Source of the DNA: Perspicuibacillus lycopersici
GTDB taxonomy: Bacteria; Bacillota; Bacilli; Bacillales; Caldibacillaceae
Direction of reading: 5' to 3'
Length of the DNA: 52,672 nucleotides
NCBI RefSeq assembly: GCF_025660475.1
Contig: NZ_JAOUSF010000008.1
Span: forward strand, 1 to 52,672
This document shows, one piece after another, positions 10,703-19,690 of the stretch. The first letter of the stretch is position 1. Each line of letters starts with the position of its first letter. The notes beneath the pieces were generated by a model. It made no database searches, was not told where the DNA came from, and worked only from the letters and a program-made list of their open reading frames with translations. The position numbers were made by a program, and so were the translations under genes.

Positions 10703-11245
10703 TTAATTTTTAGTATAAACCTCAGGTTTTAATACTCCAACATATGGTAAATTACGATATTTTTCCTCGTAGTCTAATCCATAGCCTACAACAAATTCAT
10801 TCGGAATAATAAAGCCCGTATAATCAGCTTGAATATCGACTTTTCTTCCTTCTGGTTTATCTAGCAATGTGACGATTTTTATCGATTTCGCTTTCCGATA
10901 TCGGAACAAATCCACCAAATATTTCAACGTTAAGCCACTATCAATAATATCTTCAATAATGAGAATATCTCTACCTTCTACCGATGTGTCTAAATCCTTT
11001 AAAATTTTTACTTCACCAGTGGAAACAGTTCCGCCACCATAGCTAGATACATCCATAAAATCCATTTCTAAATATGTATCTACTCTCTTAAGTAAATCAG
11101 CCATAAAAGGCATCGCACCTTTTAATACACCGATAGCTAGTGGATATCTCGTATTATATTCTTCCGTCAAAGTATTTGCTAGCTCTTTTATTTTAGCTTG
11201 GATTTCTTCTTCTGTTATTAATATTTTTTCGATATCCTGGTTCAT
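10703..11245 (-). CDS. hpt: Hypoxanthine-guanine phosphoribosyltransferase
   Basis: Hpt salvages hypoxanthine and guanine to IMP and GMP using PRPP. The 180-aa protein has the PRPP-binding loop [13 protein letters not shown] near residue 97, [11 protein letters not shown] near residue 43, and a C-terminal [11 protein letters not shown] loop. AGGAGG precedes the ATG. It begins 15 bases after tilS, the same tilS-hpt-ftsH order as in other Bacillaceae. Confidence 0.97.
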   Translation of the reverse strand: MNQDIEKILITEEEIQAKIKELANTLTEEYNTRYPLAIGVLKGAMPFMADLLKRVDTYLEMDFMDVSSYGGGTVSTGEVKILKDLDTSVEGRDILIIEDIIDSGLTLKYLVDLFRYRKAKSIKIVTLLDKPEGRKVDIQADYTGFIIPNEFVVGYGLDYEEKYRNLPYVGVLKPEVYTKN

Positions 11246-11260
11246 CGATTTTTTATCCTC

Positions 11261-12655
11261 CTAGAAGTCCTCGTACGTTTTGTACTGTAGTATGATTACA
11301 TTTTCTTGATTTAATGCTTCAAACTGTGATTTTTTTAACAACGGAATCCATAAAATATTGCCTTCTCTATCCGTTACAATTGGCCACTCATCACGCATGT
11401 GAAGCGGTATCTTGTAATCAATAAACACTGATTTTATTTTTTTCGTTCCTCCAGAACCTTTTAACTGAATGCGATCTCCTTCATTTCTAGTTCGAACGAT
11501 TAATGGAAATGCTGATTGTTCTTTTAGAAGGTAATAGTTATTACCCTTTTCTAAAGTCTCCTTATTGCAATGCATTAACAATTGATTTCCATTGGGAAGT
11601 GTAATAGTCTCCCCTTTATTCCATTCATATGTATACGCTTTTGGTTTGGAATGGTTAAAGGTAAAACGGCAGGTTTGATACGACATTATTGCTTGTAAAC
11701 CATTAGGTAAATCAACTTTGCTTGAAGGCTTCGTACTCCCCATCGTTTCCAATAAGTAGTTTATATGTATTGCAGCTAAATTTTCTGGAAGCTTCCCTTT
11801 ATAGAGATAGTTTAATATTAGATGAATACATCTCCTTTGTAAAGGCATAGGCTCCCGAAGAAGTTCATTCCTTTTTATGGTTAAATCTCCAGCTTCCTCT
11901 TTTGTTACAAGGTTATTATATACTGTTCTTGCGTGATTCATTATGTATTCTTCGTCTTCTGTTAACTCTTCACTAAATCGTTGAAAATGCATATGTACAT
12001 TTTTGTTTTCTTGCTTTAAAAAAGGTAATACATACTTTCGGAATCGATTTCTAGTATAAATATCTTTCTTATTGCTTGGATCATATACCGGTTCTAATCG
12101 ATTCTGTCGGATATATTCTTCAATTTCAGCCTTTGTTACACAGAGAAACGGGCGAATAATCTTACTATGGCCAAAATCACGATGCACTCTGATACCAGCA
12201 CTTCCTTTTAATGAAGATCCTCTTGTTAACCGCATTAAAATGGTTTCCATTTGATCATCACCATGATGTGCTAATGCAAGAACAGGGATGTGGTGCTTTT
12301 CCATAACTTCTTGATAAAACTGGTACCGTAGTTCTCGAGAGACAGCTTGCGAACTCTTAGACTGCTTGGAAATTGCTAAAGGTACATTTAATTGAACACC
12401 TTCAAATCCAATATCCCATTTTGTACAAATTTGCTCAACGTATTTTAATTCGTTAAATGATTGTTCTCCACGAAACATATGGTCAACATGTGCTACAGTT
12501 AGCTTTAAATCCCATTGCTCGCGAATTCGTTTTAAGAAATAGAGCATGGCTAATGAATCGGGTCCACCAGAGACTCCTACTAATACATGCAGTCCCTTAG
12601 ATAATAGTTTATGCCGTTCAATAAAATTATTAACCTTTGCTTCAAACAAATCCAT
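11261..12655 (-). CDS. tilS: tRNA(Ile)-lysidine synthase
   Basis: TilS converts C34 of tRNA-Ile (CAU) to lysidine, changing its decoding from AUG to AUA, and is essential. The N-terminal PP-loop SGGPDS (29-34) adenylates the base. AHVDHMFRGEQS and ALAHHGDDQMET are further family motifs. The C-terminal half holds the TilS tRNA-binding domains, including a Lys-rich GSGGTKKIK segment. It is 464 aa with AAGGAA before the ATG. The gap to yabT is about 250 bases and carries a possible promoter. Confidence 0.96.
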   Translation of the reverse strand: MDLFEAKVNNFIERHKLLSKGLHVLVGVSGGPDSLAMLYFLKRIREQWDLKLTVAHVDHMFRGEQSFNELKYVEQICTKWDIGFEGVQLNVPLAISKQSKSSQAVSRELRYQFYQEVMEKHHIPVLALAHHGDDQMETILMRLTRGSSLKGSAGIRVHRDFGHSKIIRPFLCVTKAEIEEYIRQNRLEPVYDPSNKKDIYTRNRFRKYVLPFLKQENKNVHMHFQRFSEELTEDEEYIMNHARTVYNNLVTKEEAGDLTIKRNELLREPMPLQRRCIHLILNYLYKGKLPENLAAIHINYLLETMGSTKPSSKVDLPNGLQAIMSYQTCRFTFNHSKPKAYTYEWNKGETITLPNGNQLLMHCNKETLEKGNNYYLLKEQSAFPLIVRTRNEGDRIQLKGSGGTKKIKSVFIDYKIPLHMRDEWPIVTDREGNILWIPLLKKSQFEALNQENVIILQYKTYEDF

Positions 12656-12697
12656 TATTTAATTCCTTCTTCTACTACAAATTCTAACCGAATGGTT

Positions 12698-12727
12698 ATT
12701 GTAACCTTGAGATAATGATGAACCCAA
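12698..12727 (-). promoter_or_regulatory. Possible tilS-hpt promoter
   Basis: On the minus strand TTGGGT (12727-12722), 18-base spacer, TACAAT (12703-12698). The -35 is poor. The rest of the gap 12656-12905 is AT-rich with no gene that I can see. Confidence 0.33.
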
Positions 12728-12905
12728 CGATAATAATTGCATTAGTAGTGTAAGCTAAGCTAATACTTTTATGCAATCATTCCTAGTGAAAGGAAAGCAT
12801 GTGATACCTATGTTGTGTCGCTAATGTTGTTATTCAATATTTTACATCAACAAACTCGTTTTTAAAAACATTTTCCTATACAAATTTCTATTTACTCGTA
12901 AATAA

Positions 12906-13904
12906 TTAAATTTGTTGATATATATAAAGAACATACAAAAAGCAAACCACCATGAAGATAATAATAGTTTCTTTTATACCAGAATGTTTTCTCGGGCGCT
13001 TCTTCGTACTTGGTTGTATTTGTTTAACCGTTCGTTTTTTATTCGGAGTCGGTGACACCGTTGTTTTTTGTTTTAATGCTCTTGATTGATTTCTTAATGA
13101 GGATTTCGAAATACTGTCAAGTAAATCTTCCCTCATTTGAATAGCTGTAGCATATTTACCGGTAAGTGCACGTAGGAGCACCTGCTCGTGTTTTCTTAAT
13201 TCAGGAATAGCTTCAATTTTTTGCCTTAATAAGGATAGCCCATCTTGTTGCTTCGGAAATCTTTGTGGATAATATGTATTGATCATAATCATGGCGACAG
13301 CAAATAAATCAAAGGACGGCTCTGCTTTCCTACTGCCTAACCCCCAATAGCCTCGATCATAAAACTCGGTAAATTCTTTAATGGCTCTTCCCTGTAACGT
13401 CACACCACCAACATCAATACAGCGAATTTTAATTGGTGGGCCGGTAACGATTAGATTATCTGGCTTTAAATCACCAAATACCCAGCCTTGTTCATGGAGC
13501 TTTTCTAAGTCAGCTAATAATTGAAGAATAAATATATCTACCCATGATTTTCCCTTCTGTTGAATAAAAGCAAGAAAATGGACACCTTCAATAAATTCCA
13601 TCACATAAAATGGTATTGTTTTATTTCCAAGTACCCAATCATCAACATCTAATAAAGAAGGCCCGAGGGTAACCCCTTGGGCTTTCGAGAACGATTTAAG
13701 TACATTCATTTCTGATGTTATCGTGACATTATTATCACTTACCTTGATTGCTACCCTTTTCTTATTCCAATCCGCTAAATAAACGACTCCATTTGCCCCT
13801 CGACCTAATTCCTTTACAATCGTATAGCTCTGTAGGTGCCATTTTCCTTTAATAACGGTTCCGTTTGGAATATTAAATGGATTCTTCATAGAATTCATCA
13901 TCAT
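12906..13904 (-). CDS. yabT: Sporulation-associated Ser/Thr protein kinase YabT
   Basis: YabT is a Hanks-type kinase. In B. subtilis it sits at the forespore septum, is stimulated by DNA and phosphorylates RecA. Seen here: a Gly loop GRGANG (35-40), the ATP-binding Lys in AIK (K54), a catalytic loop GDLKPDN (144-150) in place of the usual HRDLKPEN, and DVGG (164-167) in place of DFG. A basic stretch rich in K and R (about residues 275-311) precedes a single C-terminal TM helix (about 313-330), with no extracellular domain. The start overlaps yabS by 32 bases. Length is 332 aa, like the homologue. Confidence 0.93.
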   Translation of the reverse strand: MMMNSMKNPFNIPNGTVIKGKWHLQSYTIVKELGRGANGVVYLADWNKKRVAIKVSDNNVTITSEMNVLKSFSKAQGVTLGPSLLDVDDWVLGNKTIPFYVMEFIEGVHFLAFIQQKGKSWVDIFILQLLADLEKLHEQGWVFGDLKPDNLIVTGPPIKIRCIDVGGVTLQGRAIKEFTEFYDRGYWGLGSRKAEPSFDLFAVAMIMINTYYPQRFPKQQDGLSLLRQKIEAIPELRKHEQVLLRALTGKYATAIQMREDLLDSISKSSLRNQSRALKQKTTVSPTPNKKRTVKQIQPSTKKRPRKHSGIKETIIIFMVVCFLYVLYIYQQI

Positions 13905-14610
13905 GACGAGATAACAATCCCCTTATCGATCGTTTTTTTCTAAAGTAGCTAATAGCTTCTTTAATGGCAGGTCCAGTTGGGGTCATCCCACCAGGTGTTA
14001 ACTTAGAGAATGCCGATGTTAATGTTTCCAGTCTCGGTGACCAATCTAGTAATTTTTCGACATCATTCTTTTTCCCGGGAAATATAAATAGTGAAAACAA
14101 ATTATTGCCCAATCTAGCATTTAAGCTTAATGATAAGTCTAGCAGTGCCTCTTTTACTGTTGGCAATTTATGCTTCATACTTGCACTAGTATCTACTAAT
14201 ATTAATACCTCTAAATTAACCGTCTCATTTAAGTCATCGACTACCTCCATTATTTCTCCACGTTTTTCTGGAGGTAAATCTTCCATTGATGAGCTAGAGC
14301 CTAATATTTGTTTTAGCTCCTGGTTGACAACACCTTGTAATGTTTGTGTCATCGCTTGTCTAGTTACCATTTGAACAGTCTGTGATAATTTCTTGGCGTA
14401 AACAACCTGACTGACACCACCGCCTTGACTCGCAATTTGTTCTATTTCTCGCATTCCTTGATCATCGATTACGTCGTTTTCCATCACACCAATTACATTC
14501 ACCGATATCCCTTGCTCTTTTGCTAACGCAGCCATCGCCACCGGATCCTCTCCATGGTTTGAACAGCCATCGGTAATAAGTAAAATTTGCTTTAAAGTAC
14601 CAGTTTGCAT
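13873..14610 (-). CDS. yabS: VWA-domain protein YabS
   Basis: This is a 245-aa von Willebrand factor A domain protein, paired with the kinase yabT in spore formers. The MIDAS-like segment LVDTSASM (DxSxS) lies past the middle, followed by MTPTGPAI with a conserved Thr. The N-terminus LLITDGCSNHGEDP is shared with the B. subtilis protein. I choose the ATG at 14610, preceded by AGGAGGGG; the longer frame starts ten codons upstream. Its biochemical role is unknown; being between spoIIE and yabT suggests early sporulation. Confidence 0.9.
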   Translation of the reverse strand: MQTGTLKQILLITDGCSNHGEDPVAMAALAKEQGISVNVIGVMENDVIDDQGMREIEQIASQGGGVSQVVYAKKLSQTVQMVTRQAMTQTLQGVVNQELKQILGSSSSMEDLPPEKRGEIMEVVDDLNETVNLEVLILVDTSASMKHKLPTVKEALLDLSLSLNARLGNNLFSLFIFPGKKNDVEKLLDWSPRLETLTSAFSKLTPGGMTPTGPAIKEAISYFRKKRSIRGLLSRHDDEFYEESI

Positions 14611-14701
14611 ACATTCCCCTCCTACAATAATTTTTATCATCCTTACCTTTTAGAAGGGGTTTTATACATAATATACTGAATTTTCATCTGTTTGATTCAA
14701 A

Positions 14702-17173
14702 TTATGCATATTTCCTGATTGACTCTACCGGAATCGTTTTCCACTTCGGATTATTATGCTTAATTTTGGCAACAACAACGGTCATGTCATCTTCAATATA
14801 TCCTCCTCTTGTTCGAATTACCTCCTCCATTAATAAATCTGCTATTTCTTGTGGATCATTTGTTTCTATTTCTAATATTTTTCGTTTTAACCAGAGATCG
14901 ATATTTTCAATATGCTTCGGCCCTTCAAATATTCCGTCACTCATCATGATTAAAATATCTTCTGCCTTTAACTGCTCACTAACCACATCTACCTCAAATT
15001 CTTGCAAAATACCAATTGGTAAATTATTTGCTTGGATTTTGATAACTTTATCTGATCGCTTAATAAAACTCGGAGTCGATCCAACTTTTATAAATTTGGA
15101 TTTTGCATCTTGTAAATCGATAATGGCAAGATCCAATGTCGCATAAATCTCATCCGTTGTCCGAAGCGTTAAAATGGAATTAATCGATTTAATAGCAACC
15201 TCCTCATCTATTCCTGACTGGAGTATTTTTTTCAGTAAAAGTAATGTTTCATAGCTTTCATTATGGGCTCGCTCTCCATTTCCCATTCCATCGCTAATTG
15301 CTAGTGCATACTTTCCAGCGCCGATTTCAATCATCGTATAGCTATCACCTGATAAAAAGCCACCATCCTTTGCCGCATGTGCAACACCGGTATCGACAAC
15401 AAATTTTTTGGCAGAACGAAAATTGGCGTAGCACGATTCATGTGGAAATGCAGCACATTCTTCTTTATATACAGTGATAGTTTCCCCTAAAATATCAGAT
15501 AGCAATGGAGCAATTAGCTTTTCACATTGACCCATTCCCCCACAATAAGGAATTGTAATATCAATGTCGACATTTCCTTGCTCCAAATTATAAATTTCAA
15601 TATGATCGATCTCTAACCCGAATGATTGTAGTGTATCAATTAACTGTTCTTCTTGTTTTTCATGGTTCGCCCTTTCTTTTTGGATTTCTTTGGCAAAATT
15701 ACTCATTACTTCAGATACCCCTAGTAGTTGATCGGCGACTAGACGCCTACTTTCCTGTACCTGTTTTTTTAATTTTTGGTTTGCCTGGTATAGATGTAAT
15801 TGTTTTTGAATAGAATCTACAACCTTATCACTTCGTATACAATGCTGACTCCAATCCTTCTTTGTCTTTGACGACAAAACTCCGTCATTATCACTTAATT
15901 CTGTCATAATCGAGGTCATTGAATCATATGTTTTATTAAACTGGCGAACCCAACAGTTTTCTTTTTTAAAACACATTTGGCACGTCTTTTCTGTCACATT
16001 ACTTAAGAAATAATCCATCTCTCTTGCATCATCATAGTCATCCAATGGAGCCTGCTTGGAAAAGCTTTTCGATAATGTTTGAAATATCGAGGAAAACTGG
16101 TCTACTCTTCTTGCCGTAACATCTCGAATTTTTCTCATATATTGTTGCTGCTCTGCTGAGTATTCAGCGGTACCAGGAATATGTTTGGCAACCTTATTCG
16201 TAAGTGATTTAGGTGTCAGGAAGAATAATAAGGATGCAACAAGCGATTCATATAAACTCATCGTCAAAATACTCGCACCTTCCCCATACATTCCGATGAG
16301 TAGTGTTGCAATTAATAAGCCGAAGGATACACCTATTTTCTTTCCTTCTTTTAATAAACCACCTAATAATCCAGAAAATGCAAGTAAACTCATTTCTGGG
16401 AAACTTTCAATATTCGCTAAGCCAAAGATAAGTCCCGTAACCACTCCGACAGTACTTCCAACGGTAGCCCCAGCAGTAAAAGCAAAAATTAATACTAAAT
16501 ATCTTGATAAAACATGTGATACCGTTAATCCTTCTACTTCCCATTGAATTGTTCCAGTCATCATCGACGCCAGTAAGATAATTAACGAGACAATTTCTTC
16601 CGTTTTTAAAGATTGTTTCCGCAATGACATTGTCAATAAGGGGATGCTTTGGAGAAAAATAATAGTTAACACAAATGCTAAGCTTGCTTCAATTCCACTC
16701 ATTAATATGTGGTACAAGGTTATATTACTTGTTTCGATAAAATGCCATAAAAGTCTTCCGATAAATATGGAGCCCAACACATAATACGGAAGCGCCCTCA
16801 TTTCGTTTTTTGCCAGATTGGAACCTATTCGATAGATAATAAGAAATAGACTAATAATCCCAAAAGAGTATATGGCATTTGGGATTGATACAGTCAATGC
16901 ACCACTAACTAGTCCTATAAAAATGGCGGGTGTTTTATTTTTCTTCATAAAATATGCAGCCGCAAAAAAGGGTAAGCTAAATGGAGATAATGTTGATAAA
17001 ATAAAGGCACGTCCCAACATGAAGCCGAATATAAATAACAATAATCCGCGCTTAATAAAAAGAATTTCTAATCTTTTTTTAGTAGCCTCCAGGAAGTTAT
17101 GCATTGTGAGTCTGTAGTCTATTATTTTCCTCTCTTGAATCGGTTCAACATAGTTACCTAGAACTTTTTCCAT
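14702..17173 (-). CDS. spoIIE: Stage II sporulation protein E, PP2C phosphatase
   Basis: SpoIIE sits at the polar septum, binds FtsZ and dephosphorylates SpoIIAA-P to release sigma-F. About ten TM helices fill residues 40-330, followed by the FtsZ-interacting and oligomerisation region, then the PP2C domain. The metal-site aspartates D610 (GDSY), D628 (SDGMG), D746 (SDGIF) and D795 (EDDMT) fall at the same residue numbers as in B. subtilis, so the two align without net gaps. Length is 823 aa. The upstream promoter has the 21-bp spacer typical of Spo0A-activated sigma-A promoters. Confidence 0.98.
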   Translation of the reverse strand: MEKVLGNYVEPIQERKIIDYRLTMHNFLEATKKRLEILFIKRGLLLFIFGFMLGRAFILSTLSPFSLPFFAAAYFMKKNKTPAIFIGLVSGALTVSIPNAIYSFGIISLFLIIYRIGSNLAKNEMRALPYYVLGSIFIGRLLWHFIETSNITLYHILMSGIEASLAFVLTIIFLQSIPLLTMSLRKQSLKTEEIVSLIILLASMMTGTIQWEVEGLTVSHVLSRYLVLIFAFTAGATVGSTVGVVTGLIFGLANIESFPEMSLLAFSGLLGGLLKEGKKIGVSFGLLIATLLIGMYGEGASILTMSLYESLVASLLFFLTPKSLTNKVAKHIPGTAEYSAEQQQYMRKIRDVTARRVDQFSSIFQTLSKSFSKQAPLDDYDDAREMDYFLSNVTEKTCQMCFKKENCWVRQFNKTYDSMTSIMTELSDNDGVLSSKTKKDWSQHCIRSDKVVDSIQKQLHLYQANQKLKKQVQESRRLVADQLLGVSEVMSNFAKEIQKERANHEKQEEQLIDTLQSFGLEIDHIEIYNLEQGNVDIDITIPYCGGMGQCEKLIAPLLSDILGETITVYKEECAAFPHESCYANFRSAKKFVVDTGVAHAAKDGGFLSGDSYTMIEIGAGKYALAISDGMGNGERAHNESYETLLLLKKILQSGIDEEVAIKSINSILTLRTTDEIYATLDLAIIDLQDAKSKFIKVGSTPSFIKRSDKVIKIQANNLPIGILQEFEVDVVSEQLKAEDILIMMSDGIFEGPKHIENIDLWLKRKILEIETNDPQEIADLLMEEVIRTRGGYIEDDMTVVVAKIKHNNPKWKTIPVESIRKYA

Positions 17174-17207
17174 AGTAAACTCACCTCTTATATTATTCTT
17201 TTGGCTT

Positions 17208-17240
17208 ATTATAAGAGATTATTTGTTAGAAATTTGTCAA
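17208..17240 (-). promoter_or_regulatory. spoIIE promoter, sigma-A with 21-bp spacer
   Basis: On the minus strand TTGACA (17240-17235) and TATAAT (17213-17208) are both perfect but 21 bases apart instead of 17. The B. subtilis spoIIE and spoIIG promoters have the same wide spacing and need phosphorylated Spo0A. Confidence 0.85.
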
Positions 17241-17266
17241 AATTACATGTCCACCTATAAAAAACG

Positions 17267-17273
17267 TTCGACT
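17267..17273 (-). promoter_or_regulatory. Spo0A-like box upstream of spoIIE -35
   Basis: AGTCGAA on the minus strand matches the 0A box TGTCGAA at 6 of 7 positions and lies 27 bases upstream of the -35. Confidence 0.5.
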
Positions 17274-17389
17274 TTTCTCTACCTATTTTTTTCTTACTAT
17301 ACAATTTATTTCAAAAATAGCATGGGGAAAATCGAGCATCTTCTACAATCAACTTGTTCCATTGCCCAGAAACGTTCATAAATCTAGCA

Positions 17390-17424
17390 TTCGACATTTT
17401 GTCAGCATAAAAATAGATTCGACA
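17390..17424 (-). promoter_or_regulatory. Pair of perfect Spo0A boxes, distal to spoIIE
   Basis: TGTCGAA occurs on the minus strand at 17424-17418 and again at 17396-17390, 28 bases apart. They lie about 150 to 185 bases upstream of the spoIIE -35 and just before the plus-strand tRNA promoter. Confidence 0.5.
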
Positions 17425-17470
17425 AATATTGTATAAAATATTTTTAAAATTTAGTTATAAACCAGAGATG

Positions 17471-17499
17471 TTGACAGGTTTCCGTTTTAACGGTAACAT
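17471..17499 (+). promoter_or_regulatory. tRNA-Met promoter
   Basis: TTGACA at 17471-17476, 17-base spacer, TAACAT at 17494-17499. It points at the tRNA, with a predicted start point about 10 bases before it. The spacer holds a short inverted repeat CCGTT/AACGG. Confidence 0.7.
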
Positions 17500-17516
17500 T
17501 ATTTTTGTGTCTTTTT

Positions 17517-17590
17517 GGCGGTGTAGCTCAGCTGGCTAGAGCGTACGGTTCATACCCGTGAGGTCGGGGGTTCGATCCCCTCCGCCGCTA
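17517..17590 (+). tRNA. tRNA-Met (CAU)
   Basis: It folds as a full cloverleaf: acceptor GGCGGTG paired with CGCCGCT, D-arm starting GCTC, anticodon stem TACGG/CCGTG around TTCATAC (anticodon CAT), T-arm GGGGG-TTCGATC-CCCTC and discriminator A. It matches the tRNA-Met found beside spoIIE in B. subtilis. The genome continues with TAT, so CCA is not encoded. It is transcribed opposite to spoIIE and yabR. CAU alone does not separate elongator Met from the lysidine-modified Ile species, but sequence similarity favours Met. Confidence 0.95.
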
Positions 17591-17656
17591 TATATAAAAC
17601 TAAAGAGCCTGCTTAGGGACTTATAGTTCAACTTATAAAGTATTTTAATCATAAGA

Positions 17657-17687
17657 AAAGGTTGCCTCAATAACTGAGACAACCTTT
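17657..17687 (+). terminator. Hairpin between tRNA-Met and yabR
   Basis: A 13-position stem with one C-A mismatch (AAAGGTTGcCTCA with TGAGaCAACCTTT). It lies between convergent genes and could end the tRNA transcript, the yabR transcript, or both. Neither side has a strong T-run. Confidence 0.6.
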
Positions 17688-17755
17688 ATTTATATTCAAC
17701 GCAATGGTAATTTATCTATTTATCGGCTAGCAAGATCCTTAAGAATGATTTATAA

Positions 17756-18175
17756 TTATCCTCTTCTTGCTCCTCTGCCTCCACGTTTCGATTCCGTATT
17801 ACGTTTAAGCGAGGATAGGCGGTCTTCGCTATCTTTTAAGAAACGCGCCATTTTTTGTTCGAAATTCTCGGTATTTTTACGTTCGAAATTTCTTCTATTA
17901 TTGGTATTATTATTGCGAGGACGCTGTGGTGTTTCTTCTTTTGCCTTTGCTTTTTTAATGGATAAACCTATTTTGCCATCCTTCTCAACGTTCATTACCT
18001 TCACTTCAACTTGATCGCCAACTTTTAAGTGTTCATTAATATCTTTTACATAAGTGTCAGCGACCTCACTAATATGAACTAGTCCAGTTGAGCCTTCTGG
18101 CAGCTCTACAAACGCACCAAAATTAGTAATTCCTGTTACCTTACCTTGTAACTTGCTGCCTACTTCAATTGACAT
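17756..18175 (-). CDS. yabR: S1-domain RNA-binding protein YabR
   Basis: This 139-aa protein has an N-terminal S1 RNA-binding domain (about residues 4-72: GSKLQGKVTGITNFGAFVEL..GLVHISEVAD..KVGDQVEVKV..KIGLSIKKAK). A low-complexity basic tail of Arg, Asn and Lys with RGGRGARRG at the end follows. It resembles YabR and general stress protein 13. AGGAGG precedes the ATG. It is the last gene of the unit following divIC. The precise role is unknown; ribosome or RNA association is inferred from the S1 fold. Confidence 0.93.
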   Translation of the reverse strand: MSIEVGSKLQGKVTGITNFGAFVELPEGSTGLVHISEVADTYVKDINEHLKVGDQVEVKVMNVEKDGKIGLSIKKAKAKEETPQRPRNNNTNNRRNFERKNTENFEQKMARFLKDSEDRLSSLKRNTESKRGGRGARRG

Positions 18176-18247
18176 AAAAAAGAACTTCCTCCTTAAAATT
18201 TAAAAAATACATCTACTTTATATTATAGCCAATAACAAATTTATGTG

Positions 18248-18640
18248 TCAATCAGCGTCTTGCCCATCTTTCTCATTTGGAATAGAAAAGATAATTTCTC
18301 CATCATCTGACAGGAAAAATTCTTGACGTGCATATTTTCCAATATACTCATCGTCCTGCAATTTAATAATTTCCTCTTGAAGTGCGCTTTGTTTCTCTAC
18401 CAAATCATTATATTCTGTTTGCAGAGATTTAAGCTGTTCTTGTTTTGACTGAAGTAAAGCCTCTTGATTATGAAAAGATTTTACAAGTAATACCGTGAAA
18501 ACTGCCGCAAAAACAAAAAACATCGTCAGCCTGCGTACAAGGAGTTTCTTTTTTCTGCTTGCTTGCATGCTTTGCAATTGCTGCTGATGATTATAAGATT
18601 GATTTACTATTGGTATTTTTCGATTGGATAGCATACTCAT
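18248..18640 (-). CDS. divIC: Cell-division protein DivIC (FtsB-like)
   Basis: DivIC is a bitopic divisome protein that works with FtsL and DivIB. The 130-aa chain has a cytoplasmic basic N-terminus, one TM segment (about residues 37-55), then an external coiled coil (about 58-105) rich in Gln, Leu and Glu, and the conserved YIGKYARQEFF segment. A run of five G serves as ribosome-binding site. It follows yabQ after 15 bases. Confidence 0.95.
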   Translation of the reverse strand: MSMLSNRKIPIVNQSYNHQQQLQSMQASRKKKLLVRRLTMFFVFAAVFTVLLVKSFHNQEALLQSKQEQLKSLQTEYNDLVEKQSALQEEIIKLQDDEYIGKYARQEFFLSDDGEIIFSIPNEKDGQDAD

Positions 18641-18655
18641 ACACAGGCCCCCTTT

Positions 18656-19288
18656 TTATTCGTTCTTTTTTCGAAACCTATTAATAATCCACTTGATAAT
18701 ATTTGAAATATTATTGAAAAGCGTGTACCCTTTCATTTTAAACGATTTCGGTAGCTTATTCCATAAAAATTTTCCAAATAAAATAAGTGGATGAAAAATG
18801 AATGCAAGGATAGAAGCTATCACACCCCAAATCCAATAAAGCAACTTTAATAGAAACTGTAAAAGTTTCAACAATAGCTTCCAAAAGAAAAGCAGCACCG
18901 ATAACAAAAATGTTAAGAGCATGGCAATCGGTCTTACAATAATATTGGAAAATAATTTTACAGAAAAGCGAAAGGTGTTTACCATTATTTGAATCAACGT
19001 TTCTAAAATAGAATTGTATAGTTTTTTTAGTAAACTTTGATAGGCAGCAAATCCACACAATAATGCAACAAAAATGTAAAATCGGATTTCCCCATTATTT
19101 ACCAAAAATAGGACATAAAATAGGAAAAGTCCTTGCAAAAACCAAAATAAAATGTCGTTGATAAAAACGTACCATCGCTTTCGTTTGGATCGTTTTAAAA
19201 AGCGGCTATACGTGTCTAAAGCCGCTCCTAAATAACTCCCCATTCCGATCATGGCAAGCATTGTATAAAATTGTGTCGTTAAACTCAT
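18656..19288 (-). CDS. yabQ: Spore cortex biosynthesis protein YabQ
   Basis: YabQ is a polytopic membrane protein needed for spore cortex formation in B. subtilis. The 210-aa sequence has about four to five hydrophobic segments: near residues 1-25, 45-62, 68-85 and two long stretches between 115 and 170. A basic tail ends RFRKKNE. Its ATG overlaps the yabP stop by four bases (ATGA), so translation is coupled. Length equals the homologue. Confidence 0.94.
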   Translation of the reverse strand: MSLTTQFYTMLAMIGMGSYLGAALDTYSRFLKRSKRKRWYVFINDILFWFLQGLFLFYVLFLVNNGEIRFYIFVALLCGFAAYQSLLKKLYNSILETLIQIMVNTFRFSVKLFSNIIVRPIAMLLTFLLSVLLFFWKLLLKLLQFLLKLLYWIWGVIASILAFIFHPLILFGKFLWNKLPKSFKMKGYTLFNNISNIIKWIINRFRKKNE

Positions 19289-19590
19289 TTGAACAACTTG
19301 CTAAAGAATCCTTTAGCTTTATCTCCGTGATGTTCATCTAAGTAAACCATATCAAAAATTTTACCTTTGATGGATACAATCCCTTTATCAACATCCAAAT
19401 TTTTCATTTGTAAATTTTGCCCTCTGATTGCTAAATAGCCCATGACCGTTTCTAATAAAAATTCTTCATTGTCAAAGCTTTCTACTTGTTTTACACCAGT
19501 TATTTCTAATGTTTTTCTTCCTCGTAAAATAACATCATGGTCCTGAACGATGTTGCTTGGATTTTTTGATTGATTATTATATTGGTTCAT
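19285..19590 (-). CDS. yabP: Sporulation protein YabP
   Basis: YabP is a small protein needed for cortex formation in B. subtilis. The 101-aa chain has the YabP/YqfC-family pattern: HDVILRGRKTLEITGV, then a Glu-rich strand FDNEEFLLET, then GYLAIRGQNLQMKNLDVDKGIVSIKGKI. I choose the ATG at 19590, preceded by GGGGGAT; an in-frame TTG lies six codons upstream. It is cotranscribed with yabQ. Confidence 0.94.
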   Translation of the reverse strand: MNQYNNQSKNPSNIVQDHDVILRGRKTLEITGVKQVESFDNEEFLLETVMGYLAIRGQNLQMKNLDVDKGIVSIKGKIFDMVYLDEHHGDKAKGFFSKLFK

Positions 19591-19690
19591 TTTTATCCCC
19601 CGCTTCAACCTAATCTACTCTATTACCAATAGATATGCTCGTCCTTGAGGTAATAGAACATAAATTAGGAAAACGGGATGTACGACTTAG

